Shown here piece after piece: positions 12,289 through 24,830 of a DNA stretch of 64,000 nt. The notes below the pieces were generated by a model that had not been told where the DNA came from, made no database searches, and worked only from the letters and a program-made list of their open reading frames with translations. Numbering within the stretch: position 1 is the first letter of the stretch; each line of letters opens with the position of its first letter. Source of the DNA: Notamacropus eugenii (Eukaryota; Chordata; Mammalia; Diprotodontia; Macropodidae); the NCBI RefSeq assembly GCF_028372415.1, contig NC_092872.1, positions 263,959,008-264,023,007 of the forward strand. Reading direction: 5' to 3'. The position numbers and the translations under genes are program-made.

Positions 12289-15236
12289 TTTTTCTCTTTT
12301 CTTTTAATTTTAATTAAATTTGTTTATTTAACTTTTAACATTCATTTTCACAAAATTTTGGGTTACAAACTTTCTCCCCTTTTATCCCCTCCCGCCCCCA
12401 AACACCAAGCATTCTAATGGCCCCTATGACCAATCTGCTCTCTCTTCTATCATCCTTCTCTGCCCTTGTCTCCCTCTTCTCTTTTGTCCTGCAGGGCCAG
12501 ATAGCTTTCTATACCCCTTTACCTGTATTTCTTATTTCCTAGTGGCAAGAACATTACTCGACAGTTGATCCTAACACTTTGAGTTCCAACTTCTTTACCT
12601 CCCTCCCTCTCCACCCCTTCCCTTTGGAAGGGAAGCAATTCAATATATGCCAAATCTGCGTAGTTTTGCAAATGACTTCCATAATAGTTGTGTTGTATAG
12701 GACTAACTATATTTCCCTCCATCCTATCCTGTCCCCCATTACTTCTATTCTCTTTTGATCCTATCCCTCCCCATGAGTGTCAACCTCAAATTGCTCCCTC
12801 CTCCCCATGCCCTCCTTTCCATTATCCCCCCCCACCCTGCTTATCCCCTTCTCCCCCACTTTCCTGTATTGTGAGATAGGTTTTCCTACCAAAATGAGTG
12901 TGCATTTTATTCTTTCCTTTAGTAGAATGTGATGAGAGTAGACTTCATGTTTTTCTCTCACCTCCCCTCTTTATCCCTCCATTAATGAGTCTTTTGCATG
13001 CCTCTTTTATGAGAGATAATTTGCCCCATTCCATTTCTCCCTTTCTCCTCCCAATATATTTCTCTCTCACTTCTTGATTTCATTTTTTTTAAGATATGAT
13101 CCCATCCTCTTCAATTCACTCTGTGCACTCTGTCTCTATGTATGTGTGCGTGTGTGCATGTGTGTGTGTGTAATCCCACCCAGTACCCAGATACTGAAAT
13201 GTTTCAAGAGTTACAAATATTGTCTTTCCATGTAGGAATGTAAAGAGTTCAGCTTTAGTAAGTCCCTTATGACTTCTCTTTGCTGTTCACCTTTTCATGG
13301 TTCTCTTCATTCTTGTGTCTGAAAGTCAAATTTTCTTTTCAGCTCTGGTCTTTTCATCAAGAACACTTGAAAATCCTCTATTTCATTGAAAGACCAATTT
13401 TTCCCCTGAAGTATTATACTCAGTTTTGCTGGGTAGGTGATTCTTGGTTTCAGTCCTAGTGACGTTGACTTCTGGAATATCCTATTCCATGCCCTTGGAT
13501 CCCTTAATGTAGAGGGTGCTAGATCTTGTGTTATCCTGATTGTATTTCCACAGTACTTGAATTGTTTCTTTCTAGCTGCTTGCAATATTGTCTCCTTGAC
13601 CTGGGAACTCTGGAATTTGGCCACAATGTTCCTAAGAGTTTCTCTTTTTGGATCTCTTTCATGCGGTGTTCTGTGGATTCCTTGAATATTTATTTTGCCC
13701 TCTGGTTCTAGAATCGCAGGGCAGTTTTCCTTGATAATTTCATGAAAGATGATGTCTAGGCTCTTTTTTTGATCCTGGCTTTCAGGTAGTCCCATAATTT
13801 TTAAATTGTCTCTCCTGGATCTAGTTTCCAGGTCAGTTGTTTTTCCAATGAGATATTTCACATTATCTTCCATTTTTTCCATTCTTCTCTCTTTGTTCTG
13901 TGATTTCTTGGTTTTGCATAAAGTCATTAGCCTCCATCTGTGCCATTCTAATTTTTAAAGAACTATTTTCTTCAGTGAACTTTTGAATCACCTTTTCCAT
14001 TTGGCTAATTCTGCTTTTGAAACCATTCTTCTCCTCATTGGCTTTTTGAACCTCTTTTGCCAATTGAGTTAGGCTAGTTTTCAAGGTGTTAATTTCTTCA
14101 ACATTTTTTTTGGGTCTCCTTTAGCAGGGAGCTGATCTGCTGTTCATGCTTTGACTGCATGTCTCTCATTTCTCTTCCCAGCTTTTCCTCTACCTCTCTA
14201 ACTTGATTTTCAAAATTCTTTTTGAGCTCTTCCATGGCCTGAGCCCATTGGGTGGGCTGGGACACAGAAGCCTTGATTTCTGTGTCTTTGCCTGATGGTA
14301 AGCATTGTTCTTCCTCATCATAAAGGAAGGGAGGAAATGCCTGTTCACCAAGAAAGTAACCTTCTATAGTCTTATTTCTTTTCCCTTTTCTGGGCATTTT
14401 TCCAGCCAGTGACTTGACCTCTGAATATTCTCCTCACACCCACCTTGCCTCCTGATCTTCCCAGCCAGCACTTGGGGTCTGAGATTCAAATGCTGCTTCC
14501 AGCCTTAGGGCTTTTGGCGGGGGCTGGGCTGCTAGTCAGTATGAGATTAAGTTCAGGTGGTCAGGTCAGGGCAGGGCCGCCTCTCAGGCTCAGTTCCCTC
14601 AGGGGGTTTAGGTGCAGACCTTCCACAATGGATTCAGGCTCCTGCCCACTTGGGGAGCCCCGGTCTGTGGCCACCTCTCAGCTTCTACCTCCTGGGGGTG
14701 GGGGCTGAGTTGTGGTGGCACCCCACTCCCCTCTCAACCCGCCAAAGAGACTCTCTCACTGACCCCCGTCACCTGTGGGTGGAGGGACTTGTGCGGCTGC
14801 TGGAGATCCCCTCCCTGAAGCCTGCTCAGATCTGTATCTCTCGGTGCTGCGGACACGGCAGGTCTGGGCTGGGCTCCATGTCTGCAGCACGCTGGACCTT
14901 TTGCGAGAGGTTTGCAGGTCCCTCTGTGGGTGGAGGGACCCACGTGGCCTCTCGAGATCCCATACCTGAAGCCCTCTCGGATCTTTTCCTCTCGGTGCCA
15001 CGGCTGCAGCAGGGCTACACTCAGCTCCCAGTCCCAGCGCCCAGTCTGCAGCGTGAAGGACCTCCTGCGAGAGGTTTGCAGGTCCCTCCAGAACAGAAAT
15101 CTTCCTCACTCCAATGTTCCGTGGCCTCTGGGTGCAGAATTCACCATGTGTTACTTCCCTGTAGCCGTTCTATGGGTTGTGGGTTGGGAGCTATGTGTAT
15201 GTGCGTCTTTCTACTCCACCATCTTGGCTCCTCCCC
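12289..15236 (-). mobile_element. HAL1 copy 2, full length with perfect TSD
   Basis: Read on the minus strand from 15236: GGGGAGGAGCCAAGATGG start, GC-rich 5' UTR to about 14398, broken ORF1 from 14397 to 13307, then a purine-rich 3' UTR of about 1 kb ending in TTTAATTAAA-type tail sequence near 12300. No ORF2 sequence is present. The flanking 14-base duplication is perfect. The element is about 2.95 kb, in the same range as copies 1, 4 and 5, so it looks like a complete ORF1-only unit and not an L1 that lost ORF2 after insertion. Confidence 0.92.
13307..14397 (-). pseudogene. broken L1-type ORF1 of HAL1 copy 2
   Basis: Three overlapping open pieces (14397-14098, 14084-13863 and 13927-13307) together cover the ORF1 layout. 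The N-terminus has MPRKGKRNKTIEGYFL and DEEEQCLPSGKD. A Lys/Glu-rich coiled coil follows (VREVEEKLGREMRDMQ), then the RRM-like region (TRSRRDNLKIMGLPE) and the C-terminal domain (YPAKLSIILQGKNWSF). The last 206-codon piece is uninterrupted and holds most of both RNA-binding domains. One break is a length change in the A-run at the codon pair where copy 5 also shifts. Another lies near 13900. Confidence 0.85.
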
Positions 15237-15276
15237 AGGCATGGATACTTTTATCCACACATATATGCATGCATAA
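14557..15276 (+). other. long antisense open frame in HAL1 5' UTR (copy 2)
   Basis: This 239-codon frame runs antisense to the element and out through its 5' end into flanking DNA. Parts align with the antisense frames of copies 3 and 4 (LSTRQRDSLTDPRHLWVEG against LSTRQRDPLTDPHHLWVEG). It has no recognised domain. A stop-poor GC-rich leader could produce it by chance. See the finding on antisense frames. Confidence 0.35.
15239..15252 (+). repeat. target-site duplication, right copy, HAL1 copy 2
   Basis: GCATGGATACTTTT, identical to 12275-12288. Confidence 0.9.
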
Positions 15277-15689
15277 TTTCAACAGATTCTCTCGGAAGGG
15301 CTTGAGACTATCCATCCTTATATTTAAATAAATTTAAACTGTCCTGAATGTATCTATGATAAACCGTACTTAAACATCAAAGATACTGATAATTTGAGGC
15401 AATTTAGGTTGTCATCTCTTAACTTCCCACTGGTGGACTGCATAATTAGAGCCTCTAAATGGAATCCTTCATATTGAAACTGGAAAGAGAATCTGTGTGT
15501 TTTTCAATGAATAATTTTCATTGTATGAATCTTTCACATCTAAAGACATATTGTTTTCACCAACCAGTACAGCTTCCTATTCATCAGTTGAAACAAATGT
15601 GAACCATCTGAGGAAGTATGAAGGAATAAGGGAGAAAAACAATGGAATAAGAATAAGGAGAAATCAATCTCTAATTTCTAAGCCTTATA

Positions 15690-15775
15690 CGGGTCCCAAT
15701 TACTTCTGTGAACATGGACAAATCATTTAATAACTTTGAACTTCAGTTTATTTTCTGTAAAATGGCAGGGGGGGT
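15690..15775 (+). repeat. CORE-SINE fragment
   Basis: TCTGTGAACATGGACAAATC followed by AACTTCAGTTTATTTTCTGT and AAAATGG: the SINE core normally reads TGTGACCTTGGGCAAGTC, then CTCAGTTTCCTCATCTGTAAAATGG. Confidence 0.55.
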
Positions 15776-15844
15776 GGAATTGAGTTGGCATAGTATACAG
15801 CTAAAACCCTAATAGAGGCCCTTAAGAAACTGCATATTGTGAAG

Positions 15845-18807
15845 AGGTACTATAGACAATGAAGTAACATCAATGGTAAATATATATGCACCAAGAAGTA
15901 TAGCATCAAAATTCTTAAAAAAGAAGTTAAGTGAGTTACAGGAGTGAGAGACAGCAAAACTATACCAGTGGGGGATGTCAGCTGTCCCCTCTCAGAACTA
16001 GTTAAGTCTAACAACAACAAAAGTTAAGAAGCAGAAAAGCACTTCAGAAAAGTTAGATGTGACCTTTGGAAAAAAAATTAAGTGGGGATAGAAAATAATA
16101 TACCCTTTTCTCAAAAATACATGGCACCTACACAAAAATTGACCATGAATTAGGACATCAAAACCTCAAAATGAATTATAGAAAGGCCAAATATTAAACC
16201 CATTCTTCTCAGATGGTAATATACTTTCGACAAAGGACGATGGGAAGATAGACAGTGGGAAGAAAATTTGAAAGTAAAAAAAAATAATCCTCAAGAATAA
16301 GTGGGTCAAAGAATAAATGTAAAAACAATAAATAATCTCATTAAAAAGAATGACAACAACAAGAAGCCATAAAAATATGGGATACAGCCAGAGTAGTAAT
16401 TAGTGAGAATTTGATTTCTCTAAATTCTTACATCAACAAAATAGAAAAATAACAAATTAATGAATTTACTATGCAACTAAAATTAAACAAAACCTAGAAA
16501 AAGTACAAACAAAAATTTTTAATTGAGCACCAGATTGGAAGTCCTGAAAACCAAAGGTGACATTAATAAAACTGAAAGTCAGAGAACTATCCAGTTAATA
16601 AATTAAAAAGGATGTCGTTTAATGGAAAAAGTAAGGTAGATAAGTTAATTAAGAAGAAAAAAAAAACAAGTATCCACCATGAAAAAGGAAAAGGGTGAAT
16701 TCATTACTAGTAAAGAAGAAATTGAAAAACATTATTAGGAATTTTGCCTAATTATATAAATATGACAATCTGAATGAAATCAATGAATATTTCATGAAAA
16801 TATACATTGCCCAGATTAATAGAAGAAGCAGAACACCTAAATAACTCCATCTTAGAAAAAATAATTAAGTAAGTTATAAATGAATTTCCTAAGAAAAAAT
16901 TCCCAGGTCCAGAGCACAAGTTAATTACACTAAAAATTTAAAGAACAATTAATTAAAATAGTATATAAAGTGAAGAATGAGTCCTACAGATTCCTTTTAT
17001 GACAAAAAAAATGGTGGTGATACCTAAACCAAGAACTTAGAAATAAAGGGATATTTTCTTGAAATAATAAGTAGTATCTATGTACAACCATCAGTAGCAT
17101 TATCTGCAATGGGGATAAGGTAGAAGCCTTCCCAATAAGAAAATGGGTGAAACAAGGACACCCATTATCACCACTATTATTCAATGTTTTATTAGAAATG
17201 CAAGAGAAGAAAAAAAATACTTGAAGTAGATAGCATAGGCAATGAAGAAGCAAAATGTCACTTATTACAGAAGATATAATGGTACACTTAGAAAACCCTA
17301 GAGAACTAATTAAAAAATCTTCTTGAAATAGTTAATAACTTTAACAATATTGCAGGATATAAAATAAACCTACACAAACCATGAGCATTTCTATATATTC
17401 TCAACAAAGCCTAGCATAAAGAGATAGAAAAAGAAATTCCATTTAAAATTACTACAGATGATCCCCAGACAATGCCAGGAACTATATGAACATAATTACA
17501 AAACACTTATCACAGAAATAAAGTCACATCTAAACAGTTTTAAAAATATCAGTTGCTCATAGGTAGGCTGAACCAGTATAATAAAAATGAGAATTCTACC
17601 TTAACTAATTTACTTATTCAGTGTCACACCAATGAAAATACCAAAAAAATCACTTGATAGAGCTAGAAAAAATGACAACAAATTCATCTGGAAAGATTAA
17701 AGGCGAAGGATATCAAAGGACCTAATAAAAAAAGTGCAAAGGAAGGGGGCCTAGTAGTACCAAATCTCAGGTGATATTATATTTGATATTATGACATCAA
17801 AACTGTCTGGTGCACTCTAAGAAATAGAGTGGAGTATTAATAGAATAGATTACATACATGATACAAAGTAGCAAGTGTTTGATAAAATGCCTCAGCTTCT
17901 AAAATAAAAACTCACAAAAAAAAGTGTTGGGAAAACTGGAAAATGATATGAGAGAAACTTGGTATAGACCAACATCTTACATTATATACCAAGATAAGGT
18001 CAAAATAGGTATACTATTTAGACATAAATGATGATACCATAAGCAAATTAGGAGAGCAAGGAATAGTTTACTTGTCAGTTCTATGGAGAAGGAAAGAATT
18101 CATGACCAAAAAGAAGAGAGAGAGCATTAAAAAAAATGTAACATAGGTAATTATGATTATATTAAATTAAAAATATTTTGCATAAACAAAACCAGCACAA
18201 CTAAGATTAGAAGGAAATCAGAAAGTTGGGAATCAATGTTTACAGTAAGCGTCTCTGACAAAGACCTCATTTATCAAATATATGGAGAACTAAGTCAAAT
18301 TCATAAGAATACAAGCCAGTCACCAATGGATAAATGGTGAAAGGATATGAAAACACAGTTTTCAGGTGAGGAAATCATGGCTATCTACAGAAATATGAAG
18401 AAGCGCTCTAAATCACTTGATAAGTGAAATGTAAATTAAAACAACTATAAGGTACCACCTCACACCTTATCATGTTTGCTATTGTGACAGAAAGTAAAAT
18501 GACAAATGTTCTAAAGCATGTGGGAAAACTAGTCCATGAATGGAATACTATTTTGCAATAAAAAATGATGAACAGGTAGATTTTAGGGAAAAAAGCAATG
18601 GAAAGACTTATATGAACTCATACAAAGTGAAATGAGCAGAGCCAGGAGACCATTGTGCATACACAATAACTGCAATATTGTGTGATGATTAACTATGGAT
18701 GGCTTAGGACTCATAATTGCAAAGATTATCCACATCTAGAGAAAGAAATGATGTACTTTGAATGCATATCAAAGCATATTATTTCTACTTTCTTTATTTT
18801 TTTGTGT
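15845..18807 (+). mobile_element. L1 ORF2-bearing copy, 5'-truncated and old
   Basis: The first recognisable part is the end of the endonuclease domain (MVNIYAPRSIASKF near 15872). Reverse-transcriptase sequence follows. The stretch at 17161-17200 reads [15 protein letters not shown] block 4, and 17270-17300 reads a decayed form of the catalytic ADD region (normally FADDM followed by VYLENP). The C-terminal part near 18530-18640 carries WNTILQ-like, GTC-type and MSRARRPLC-like segments. Stops and shifts are frequent, so no protein could be made. A SINE at 18808-19124 interrupts the 3' UTR, which resumes at 19125. Confidence 0.8.
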
Positions 18808-19124
18808 AGGCAGCTAGGTGGTGCAGTGGATAGAGCACCAGTGCAGGAGTCAGGAGGACCTGAGTTCAAGTCTCACCTCAGACACTTGACACTCACTGGC
18901 TGTGTGACTTTGGGCAAGTTACTTAATCCCAATTGCCTCATCCTGGGTCATCTCCAGTCATCCTGATGAATATCTGGTCACTGGATTCAGATGGCTCTGG
19001 AGGAGAAGTGAGGCTGGTGACCTGCACAGACCTCTCTCACTCAAAAACAAAATCAAGTGTGAGTCATGTCATCATTTCTCTGATGGCATGATCTTCTTCT
19101 ACAACAAAGGACAAACACATTTCT
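18808..19124 (+). mobile_element. marsupial CORE-SINE (MAR1/WSINE1-like), near full length
   Basis: It begins GGCAGCTAGGTGGTGCAGTG, a tRNA-related head with A and B box-like parts (GTGGATAGAGCACC and GAGTTCAAGTC). The CORE part follows (GTGTGACTTTGGGCAAGTTA). The family-specific 3' part has AGATGGCTCTGGAGGAGAAG and ends in CTACAACAAAGGACAAACAC. Flanks TTTCTTTATTTTTTTGTG and TTTCTTTGCGTTTTTC suggest an imperfect TSD. Such SINEs are copied by L1 machinery. This one landed in the 3' UTR of an older L1 and so post-dates it. Confidence 0.85.
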
Positions 19125-19315
19125 TTGCGTTTTTCCCCCTTGTGTTCTGTTTCTTTTTTTATCACAACCTGACCAATATGGAAATATATTTACATGACTG
19201 CATATATATAAACTACATCAAGTTGCTTAGAATTTTAGGAAAAGAGAAGGAGGGAGGGAGAAAATTTTCAATTCAAAAAAATGATCTTTTTTCCTAAAAG
19301 CAAATGTTAAAATTA
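19125..19315 (+). mobile_element. remainder of L1 3' UTR after the nested SINE
   Basis: TGACCAATATGGAAATATAT, ACATGACTGCATATATATAA and a GGAGGGAGGGAG purine run are the L1 3' UTR blocks seen in other marsupial L1 ends. It continues the copy at 15845-18807. Confidence 0.7.
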
Positions 19316-19389
19316 CCTTTAGTGTGATCTGTAAACATACAATAGAGTAAAAACAAAAATATCAAATATTTCACATAAATAAATACACA

Positions 19390-21057
19390 TGTATACAATT
19401 GGGAGAATATAAATTGCTTATGTATAGACAGTGGCAATATAATAAAAATAACAGTTCTACCAAAAATAATTTATTATTCTAGTGTTATATCAACAATCTA
19501 CCAAAAATATTTGTAGAGCAAATTATGTTTCAAAGCAATATTCATCAAAACAATGTGGTACTGGCTAATAAACAGAACCGTAGATCAATGGAATAGATTA
19601 GGTACATGATGAATGGTAGGAAATGACCAGATCTAGTCTCTGCTAAACCTCAAGATCCAAGATTTTAATGAAGGAACTTACCATATGACAAAAAATGAAA
19701 GGAAAAGTAGAAGGTAATTTGGAAGAAATCAGTGCAAACCATCTTCTCACACAAAGTATATCAAAATAAATTCAATATCAATAAGAATGGAGTTTATAAC
19801 CAAATAAGAGAGAGAGAGAGATCTTGGAAAGCAAAATTAATAATAATGATTTCATGGAAATAAAAAAAGGTTTTGCACAAGCAAAATCTATGTAGTCAAA
19901 ATTTGAGGCAAATTTGGAAATTTTAGGGAAAATTTGTTTTTACAGCATGTTTCTTTGAAAAAGGCCTCACTTTTCAAATATAAATTAATTGTATCAATTT
20001 TACAAAAAATAATTAAAGTCATTCCTCAATTGATAAATTGTCAAAGAACACGAACAATTTTCAGAGGAAGAAATAAAACTATCAGTAGTCATTTGATGCC
20101 TTAAATCACTACTGAATAGAGAAATGCAATTTCAAACAACTGTTCAACCTCACACCTGTCATAATAACAAGTGTGATAGGAGAAGTAAGTGTCAAATTAT
20201 AGAAGGGATATTAAAAATAAGGATACAAATGGACTGATGGAGGAGGTGTGAACTGATCTAACCATTCTGAGGAACAATTTGTAGCTAAACCCAAATGGTA
20301 TAAGACTGCAAAGCTCTTCCTCCTAGAAATACAATGACTAGGTTTGCCTCCCGAAGAAATAAAAGAAAACATAAAAGAACCTATTAGTACAAAAATATAT
20401 TTGTTGCAGCTCTTTTTGTCCTGACAAAGAATTGGAAATTGATTGACAGCAGCTTTTTTTGTAATGGCAAGAACTGGAATTTGTGGGGATGCCCATCAAT
20501 TGGCGAATGGCTGAACAAGTTGTAGAATGTGAATGTAATAGCATACTATTGCTCCGTAAGAAATGAGGAAACAGATTTCAGAGAAGCCTGGAAAGAGTAA
20601 CATGAATCGATGCAGAGTGAAGTGAGTAGATGTATTAGCTAATTGTAGATATTAACAACAATATTGTAACAATGATCAACTGTGAAAGACTTTTATTAAG
20701 TCTAAGATTGGGAATCCAAAGTAGGGAGAGGAAGATGTTAATTATCTCTGCTTTAATGAGAGTTCGTTATAGTATTGTAAAATTTAAAGATATGTCACAC
20801 AGAAGAAAAGAGAATCACGGAATATTCTAGCTACAATTGTCTCTCAAAGACTACTTTATTCAATTAAATGATCTAATTTAAAGTATTTTTTTCTTTATTT
20901 TTCTTGCTTTCCCGCAAAGTAGATAATATGGTTATTTATTTCATATGATTTTACATATCTAATTGAGAACATATCGCTTGTCTTCTCAGTGGGTAGGTAA
21001 GAGAATAGAGAGAGAAAATTTGTAACTCAGTTTGTAAAAGTGCCACAAATAAACAAA
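19390..21057 (+). mobile_element. second L1 ORF2 3' half with 3' UTR, old
   Basis: It starts in the ORF2 region that follows the RT core (AATATTCATCAAAACAATGTGGTACTGGCT near 19540) and continues through CTCACACCTGTCATAATAAC, GATGCCCATCAATTGGCGAA (20490 onward) and a C-terminal TTCAGAGAAGCCTGG. A 3' UTR with TCTCAGTGGGTAGGTAAG and AACAAATGAATAGATAG tail follows. It abuts a GATA-type microsatellite at 21060. It has many stops. Confidence 0.7.
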
Positions 21058-21059
21058 TG

Positions 21060-21094
21060 AATAGATAGACAGACAGATAGATGGATAGATAGAT
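21060..21094 (+). repeat. short (GATA/GACA)n microsatellite
   Basis: Tetranucleotide repeat directly after the A-rich L1 tail. Tails of LINEs commonly seed such repeats. Confidence 0.85.
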
Positions 21095-21124
21095 GAGCAT
21101 TTTTTTTAATATGCCCCTTGATTT

Positions 21125-21240
21125 CATAACTATTTCTAATAATATGCAACTTTTTGAGGGCAGAGAGTCTGTTAGTATTTTTTCCCTTTGAATTCTCATC
21201 ACTTGATAAATGGTAGGTGATTAACCAATTTTTATTAATG
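21125..21240 (+). repeat. old LINE/SINE 3' end
   Basis: TTTTTGAGGGCAGAGAGTCT, CTTTGAATTCTCATCAC and GGTAGGTGATTAACC keep the order of the common 3' end block also seen near 8510 and 34840. Confidence 0.45.
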
Positions 21241-21961
21241 ATGTAGCTCTCCCCCACCCTCCTTATTGTCAATGAAAACCTTGAGAATCTAAAGTGGGGA
21301 AAGATGCACCCTTTGTGTCTCTGTTCTAATGAGACCCTATTATTGATTTCTTGTTAAAATTTGCACAAACTCCACATAGAAGAAAAGAGATCATGAAATA
21401 TTTGACCTAGAAAGGCTTCTATGATCATGATGTTTAAATTTTTCCTTTTATCTAGGACATGTAATGATGCTAGTGCCAATGGCCAAACACTTTGGTTATA
21501 TAAGGTACTGGAATGTAAGAAGTAGTAATTGATAACAGAATGTGCCAAATTTTGACAATACCTTCAGGAACTTGCATGTAGTTGGTGTTTAATAAATCTT
21601 TATTGTAATACAGAATTAAATTGTATCAAAAGGTACAAAATAGACCACTCAAATCTTTTCCACATTGGTTCTCCTCACAGACAATCTATGTCTCCTTAAA
21701 AAGTGCTTAGTAAGTATGTTTAATTTAATTTGATAATTAATTTAATAATTTTTAACTTAATAATATTGAGTTGCTATACAAGGTCATATGGAGAATAGAC
21801 CATCATTGATAGCTACCTTCAAGTGAAGCTTCATGAAGAATAACAGCTTGAGATTGGGAAGAGGCCTTGGAGGCTATCAAATTCCATACTTTGATTTTAT
21901 TTACACAATTATGGAAGCCCTAGTAGGTTATTAATATAATGCAATCTAAGTATTAAAAAGT

Positions 21962-22862
21962 GACAGGGTATATAAAATGCTATGGAATGCAAATCAAAAC
22001 AACTCTAAGGTATCATATGGCACCTATCAGATTGACTAACATGACAAAACAGGAAGATAATAGAGGTTGGAGAAGATGTGGGAGAGTTGGAACACTAATT
22101 CATTGTTGGTGGAGCTGTGAGCTGATACAACCATTCTGGAGAGCAATTTAGAACTATGTTCAGAGGGCTAAAAAAATGTACATACCCTTTGACCCAGCTA
22201 TGTTGCTTCTGGGACTGTATCCCAAAAAGATCATAGAAATGGAAAGGGTCCCACGTGTAAAAAAATATTTATAGCAGCACTCTTTGTGGTGGCCAAAAAC
22301 TGGAACTCAAGGGGATGCCCATCAATCGGGAAATGGCTGAACAAGTTGTGGTATATGAATGTAATGGAATACTATTGTGCCGTAAGAAATGATGAACAAG
22401 AAGACTTCAGAGAGGCCTGGAAGGACGTATATGACCTGATGCTGAGTGAAAGGAGCAGAAACAGGAGAACTTTGTACATAGCAAAAGCTACAGTGTGCTA
22501 GGAATTATTCTGGTAGACTTAGTACTTCATTGCAATGCAAGGACTTAAAAAAATTCCCACCTTCCACATCTAGAGAAGGAACTATGGAATTGGATCTTGG
22601 ATTGAAGTAGACCATTTTCTTTTGTATTATGTGTCATTTTCTTTTGTTTTATGATATCTCCCATTCATTTTAATTCTTCTATGCAAGATGACTAAGGTGA
22701 AAATTTATTTAATAGGAATGCATGTGTAGAGCCTATATAAGATTGAATGCCATCTCAGAGGAAGTAAGAAGGGAAGGGGGAAGGAGGGGGAGGGAGGGGA
22801 AAAATCTAAAATATATAGAAGTGATTGTAGAACACTGAAAATAAATAAAATAATTTAATAAC
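21962..22862 (+). mobile_element. L1 3' end, 5'-truncated, relatively well preserved
   Basis: Starts in the C-terminal part of ORF2 (AAATCAAAACAACTCTAAGG, then GACTAACATGACAAAACAGG). It retains ACCCTTTGACCCAGC, TGGAACTCAAGGGGATGCCC and GAATGTAATGGAATACTATT in good order. An open piece at 22286-22501 keeps the end of ORF2 (GCPSIGKWLNKLWYMNVMEY and NDEQEDFREAWKD). The 3' UTR has the AAGAAGGGAAGGGGGAAGG purine tract and an A-rich tail near 22835-22862. It is less decayed than the two L1 copies upstream. Confidence 0.85.
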
Positions 22863-23339
22863 AAAAAGACTTAAAATGCTATGGAGAGTTGGTGAGGGAG
22901 TGATTCTTTATAGTTTGGAAAGAAAGGGAAAGTGGAAATATTTGAGGGAAGTTTAAAAAAATAAAGGAATGTGTCCACCTTAGGTGAGAAATTCTCTTCA
23001 GAAGGTCTCTTATTAGTAAATTCATTAAGATAAGGAAATTGAGAGATTCATTTGAAGATTCAAAGGCAGAACTTTTTGACTGGAGTATAAGGTGTATAAA
23101 GTGAAGTAGATACAGAAAAGCCTAGAGATGGCCTAATTTGAGGAAAGGTAGACAGAGTATATATTCAAAGGAGGATGAATTTGATTTTCCCGTATGGAAT
23201 TATTGAAGTATTCTGAACTTGTGAATGTAGAATGTAATTACAAAATTAAAATTGTGTTTCAGGAAGCTTAATTGGATGAGAAATGTGCAGCAGGAAAGAA
23301 GAGAGGTGAGGAGGGATGAGAAATGGAGGTGAGCATGAA
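22863..23339. other. unassigned intergenic DNA
   Basis: No gene or confident repeat is seen. Confidence 0.4.

Positions 23340-23418
<79 letters not shown>
23340..23418 (+). repeat. (GA)n microsatellite
   Basis: Almost pure GA. Open frames across it on both strands (Arg-Glu or Leu-Ser repeats) are artefacts. Confidence 0.97.
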
Positions 23419-23422
<4 letters not shown>

Positions 23423-23424
23423 TT

Positions 23425-23525
23425 TTGGTGGTTATCCAATTCAATCTCCTAATTTTACAGATGAGGAAAATAAGGTTAAGTGGTTTGCCTAAGTTCACAC
23501 AGGTCATAAGAGACAGAATAGGTGA
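23425..23525 (+). repeat. MIR/THER-like SINE remnant
   Basis: ATCCAATTCAATCTCCTAAT, TTTACAGATGAGGAAAATAA, GTGGTTTGCCTAAGTTCACA and CAGGTCATAAGAG keep the typical order. Confidence 0.65.
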
Positions 23526-24159
23526 CTATAAATGGGGAAATCAGCTAAGACAGCACTATAATAACTGAGGCAAGAGACAATAATGCACTCAAAAAAAGAG
23601 TGATTATGGTAATGGGAATGGAAAGTAGAGGATGGATTAGATTGGTATTTTAAATGTAAGAGAACTGACAGCATTTAGGAGATGATACAAAATTGCTAGG
23701 TATGGGATAAGGAAAATGAGCACTCAAGTATGGCACTGTAGCTCTAAGTTTATATCAGGGGAGATTGTAGTATCATTAGCATAAGAAAAGACAGGGTGGG
23801 GAACATATTCAGTTTTCAAAGGGGGTAGGGACAAGATGGCCATTTGCCTCAAGGTACCAGGAGTATGAGATATCTTCAAGCCCTCCAGGTGGAGGTGTGC
23901 TTCAAACAATTGAAAATGTGCATCTTAGGTTCAGGACTGCTAAAGCCCAAGGTGGAACTAGGTAGAGATCAGACACAAGATAGGCAGACATAAATGTATA
24001 TAAACAAATGAGTCACCTAAATGAGTCACTCACTATTTAATTTTTCAATTGTTTCCTTACAGTTCTCCTTAGATCAAGAGCTAGACAAGACTTTAGTCAT
24101 CATTTAGTACAATTCCCCCTATTTCAGTTTAAAAAAAGGAAAATCAAAGATGGGAAGCA

Positions 24160-24370
24160 ATCATATTTGCAAAATTTTACACAGTGCTTTTAGGTTTGCA
24201 AAACACTTTTTCAGATATTATACAATTTATCTTCACAACCACCATGGAAGCTAGATATTATTATTATTTCCATTTTATAAATGAAAAATTGAGAGATACA
24301 CATATAAGTGACTTTCCCAGAGTCACACATATAACAAGATTTTAGGCAAAATCATTGCTCTGTGTACTGA
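24160..24370 (+). repeat. MIR/THER-like SINE remnant
   Basis: Carries TTTGCAAAACACTTTTTCAG, TTATCTTCACAACCACCATG, CATTTTATAAATGAAAAATT and GTGACTTTCCCAGAGTCACA in order. Confidence 0.7.
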
Positions 24371-24664
24371 CTGATGGAAATAAACAAGTATAGGTAATAG
24401 GAAAGAAGCAGAAAGAGAGAACAGAAGATCATAAACTGAGAACGTCAGAATCACAGAAGCTACAAAAAAGACAACTTGAAAGGGATAGTCAACAATGTAG
24501 AATGGTCAAGGAAAAGGTGAACTAAACACAGCATTTGAATTTAGAGATGAAAAGATCATTAGCACCCTTTGTGGGAGAAGTTGTAATAGAATGGGAAAGG
24601 TAAAAGGTTAATTAGAGATCATTAGAAATTGACTGGGTGGAGGACTAGAAGAATTGAATTGAGG

Positions 24665-24830
24665 TTATTCTTCAGTAATATTTAATAGATATTTAAGTGC
24701 CTATTATGCATGTGGTAGGGCAGCACTCACTACAGATACAAAAAAATATAACAAAATGTTGTCCCAGATCTCAAGGAGCTTACAATCTAATGCTAGAGGA
24801 TAAAATACAAAAGAAATATAAAAGGGAGGG
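24665..24830 (+). repeat. L2-like LINE 3' end
   Basis: TAAGTGCCTATTATGCATGT, then ACTACAGATACAAAAAAATA, then TCTCAAGGAGCTTACAATCT and AATGCTAGAGG. Confidence 0.7.

Noticed and set aside
20704-21405. Two similar stretches (20704-20830 and 21284-21405) that could be a local duplication
   Set aside because: They share CTCTG-T-TAATGAGA and an AGAAGAAAAGAGA block, but with many differences. They are more likely two copies of one dispersed L1 3' UTR-type repeat, and I could not decide by eye.
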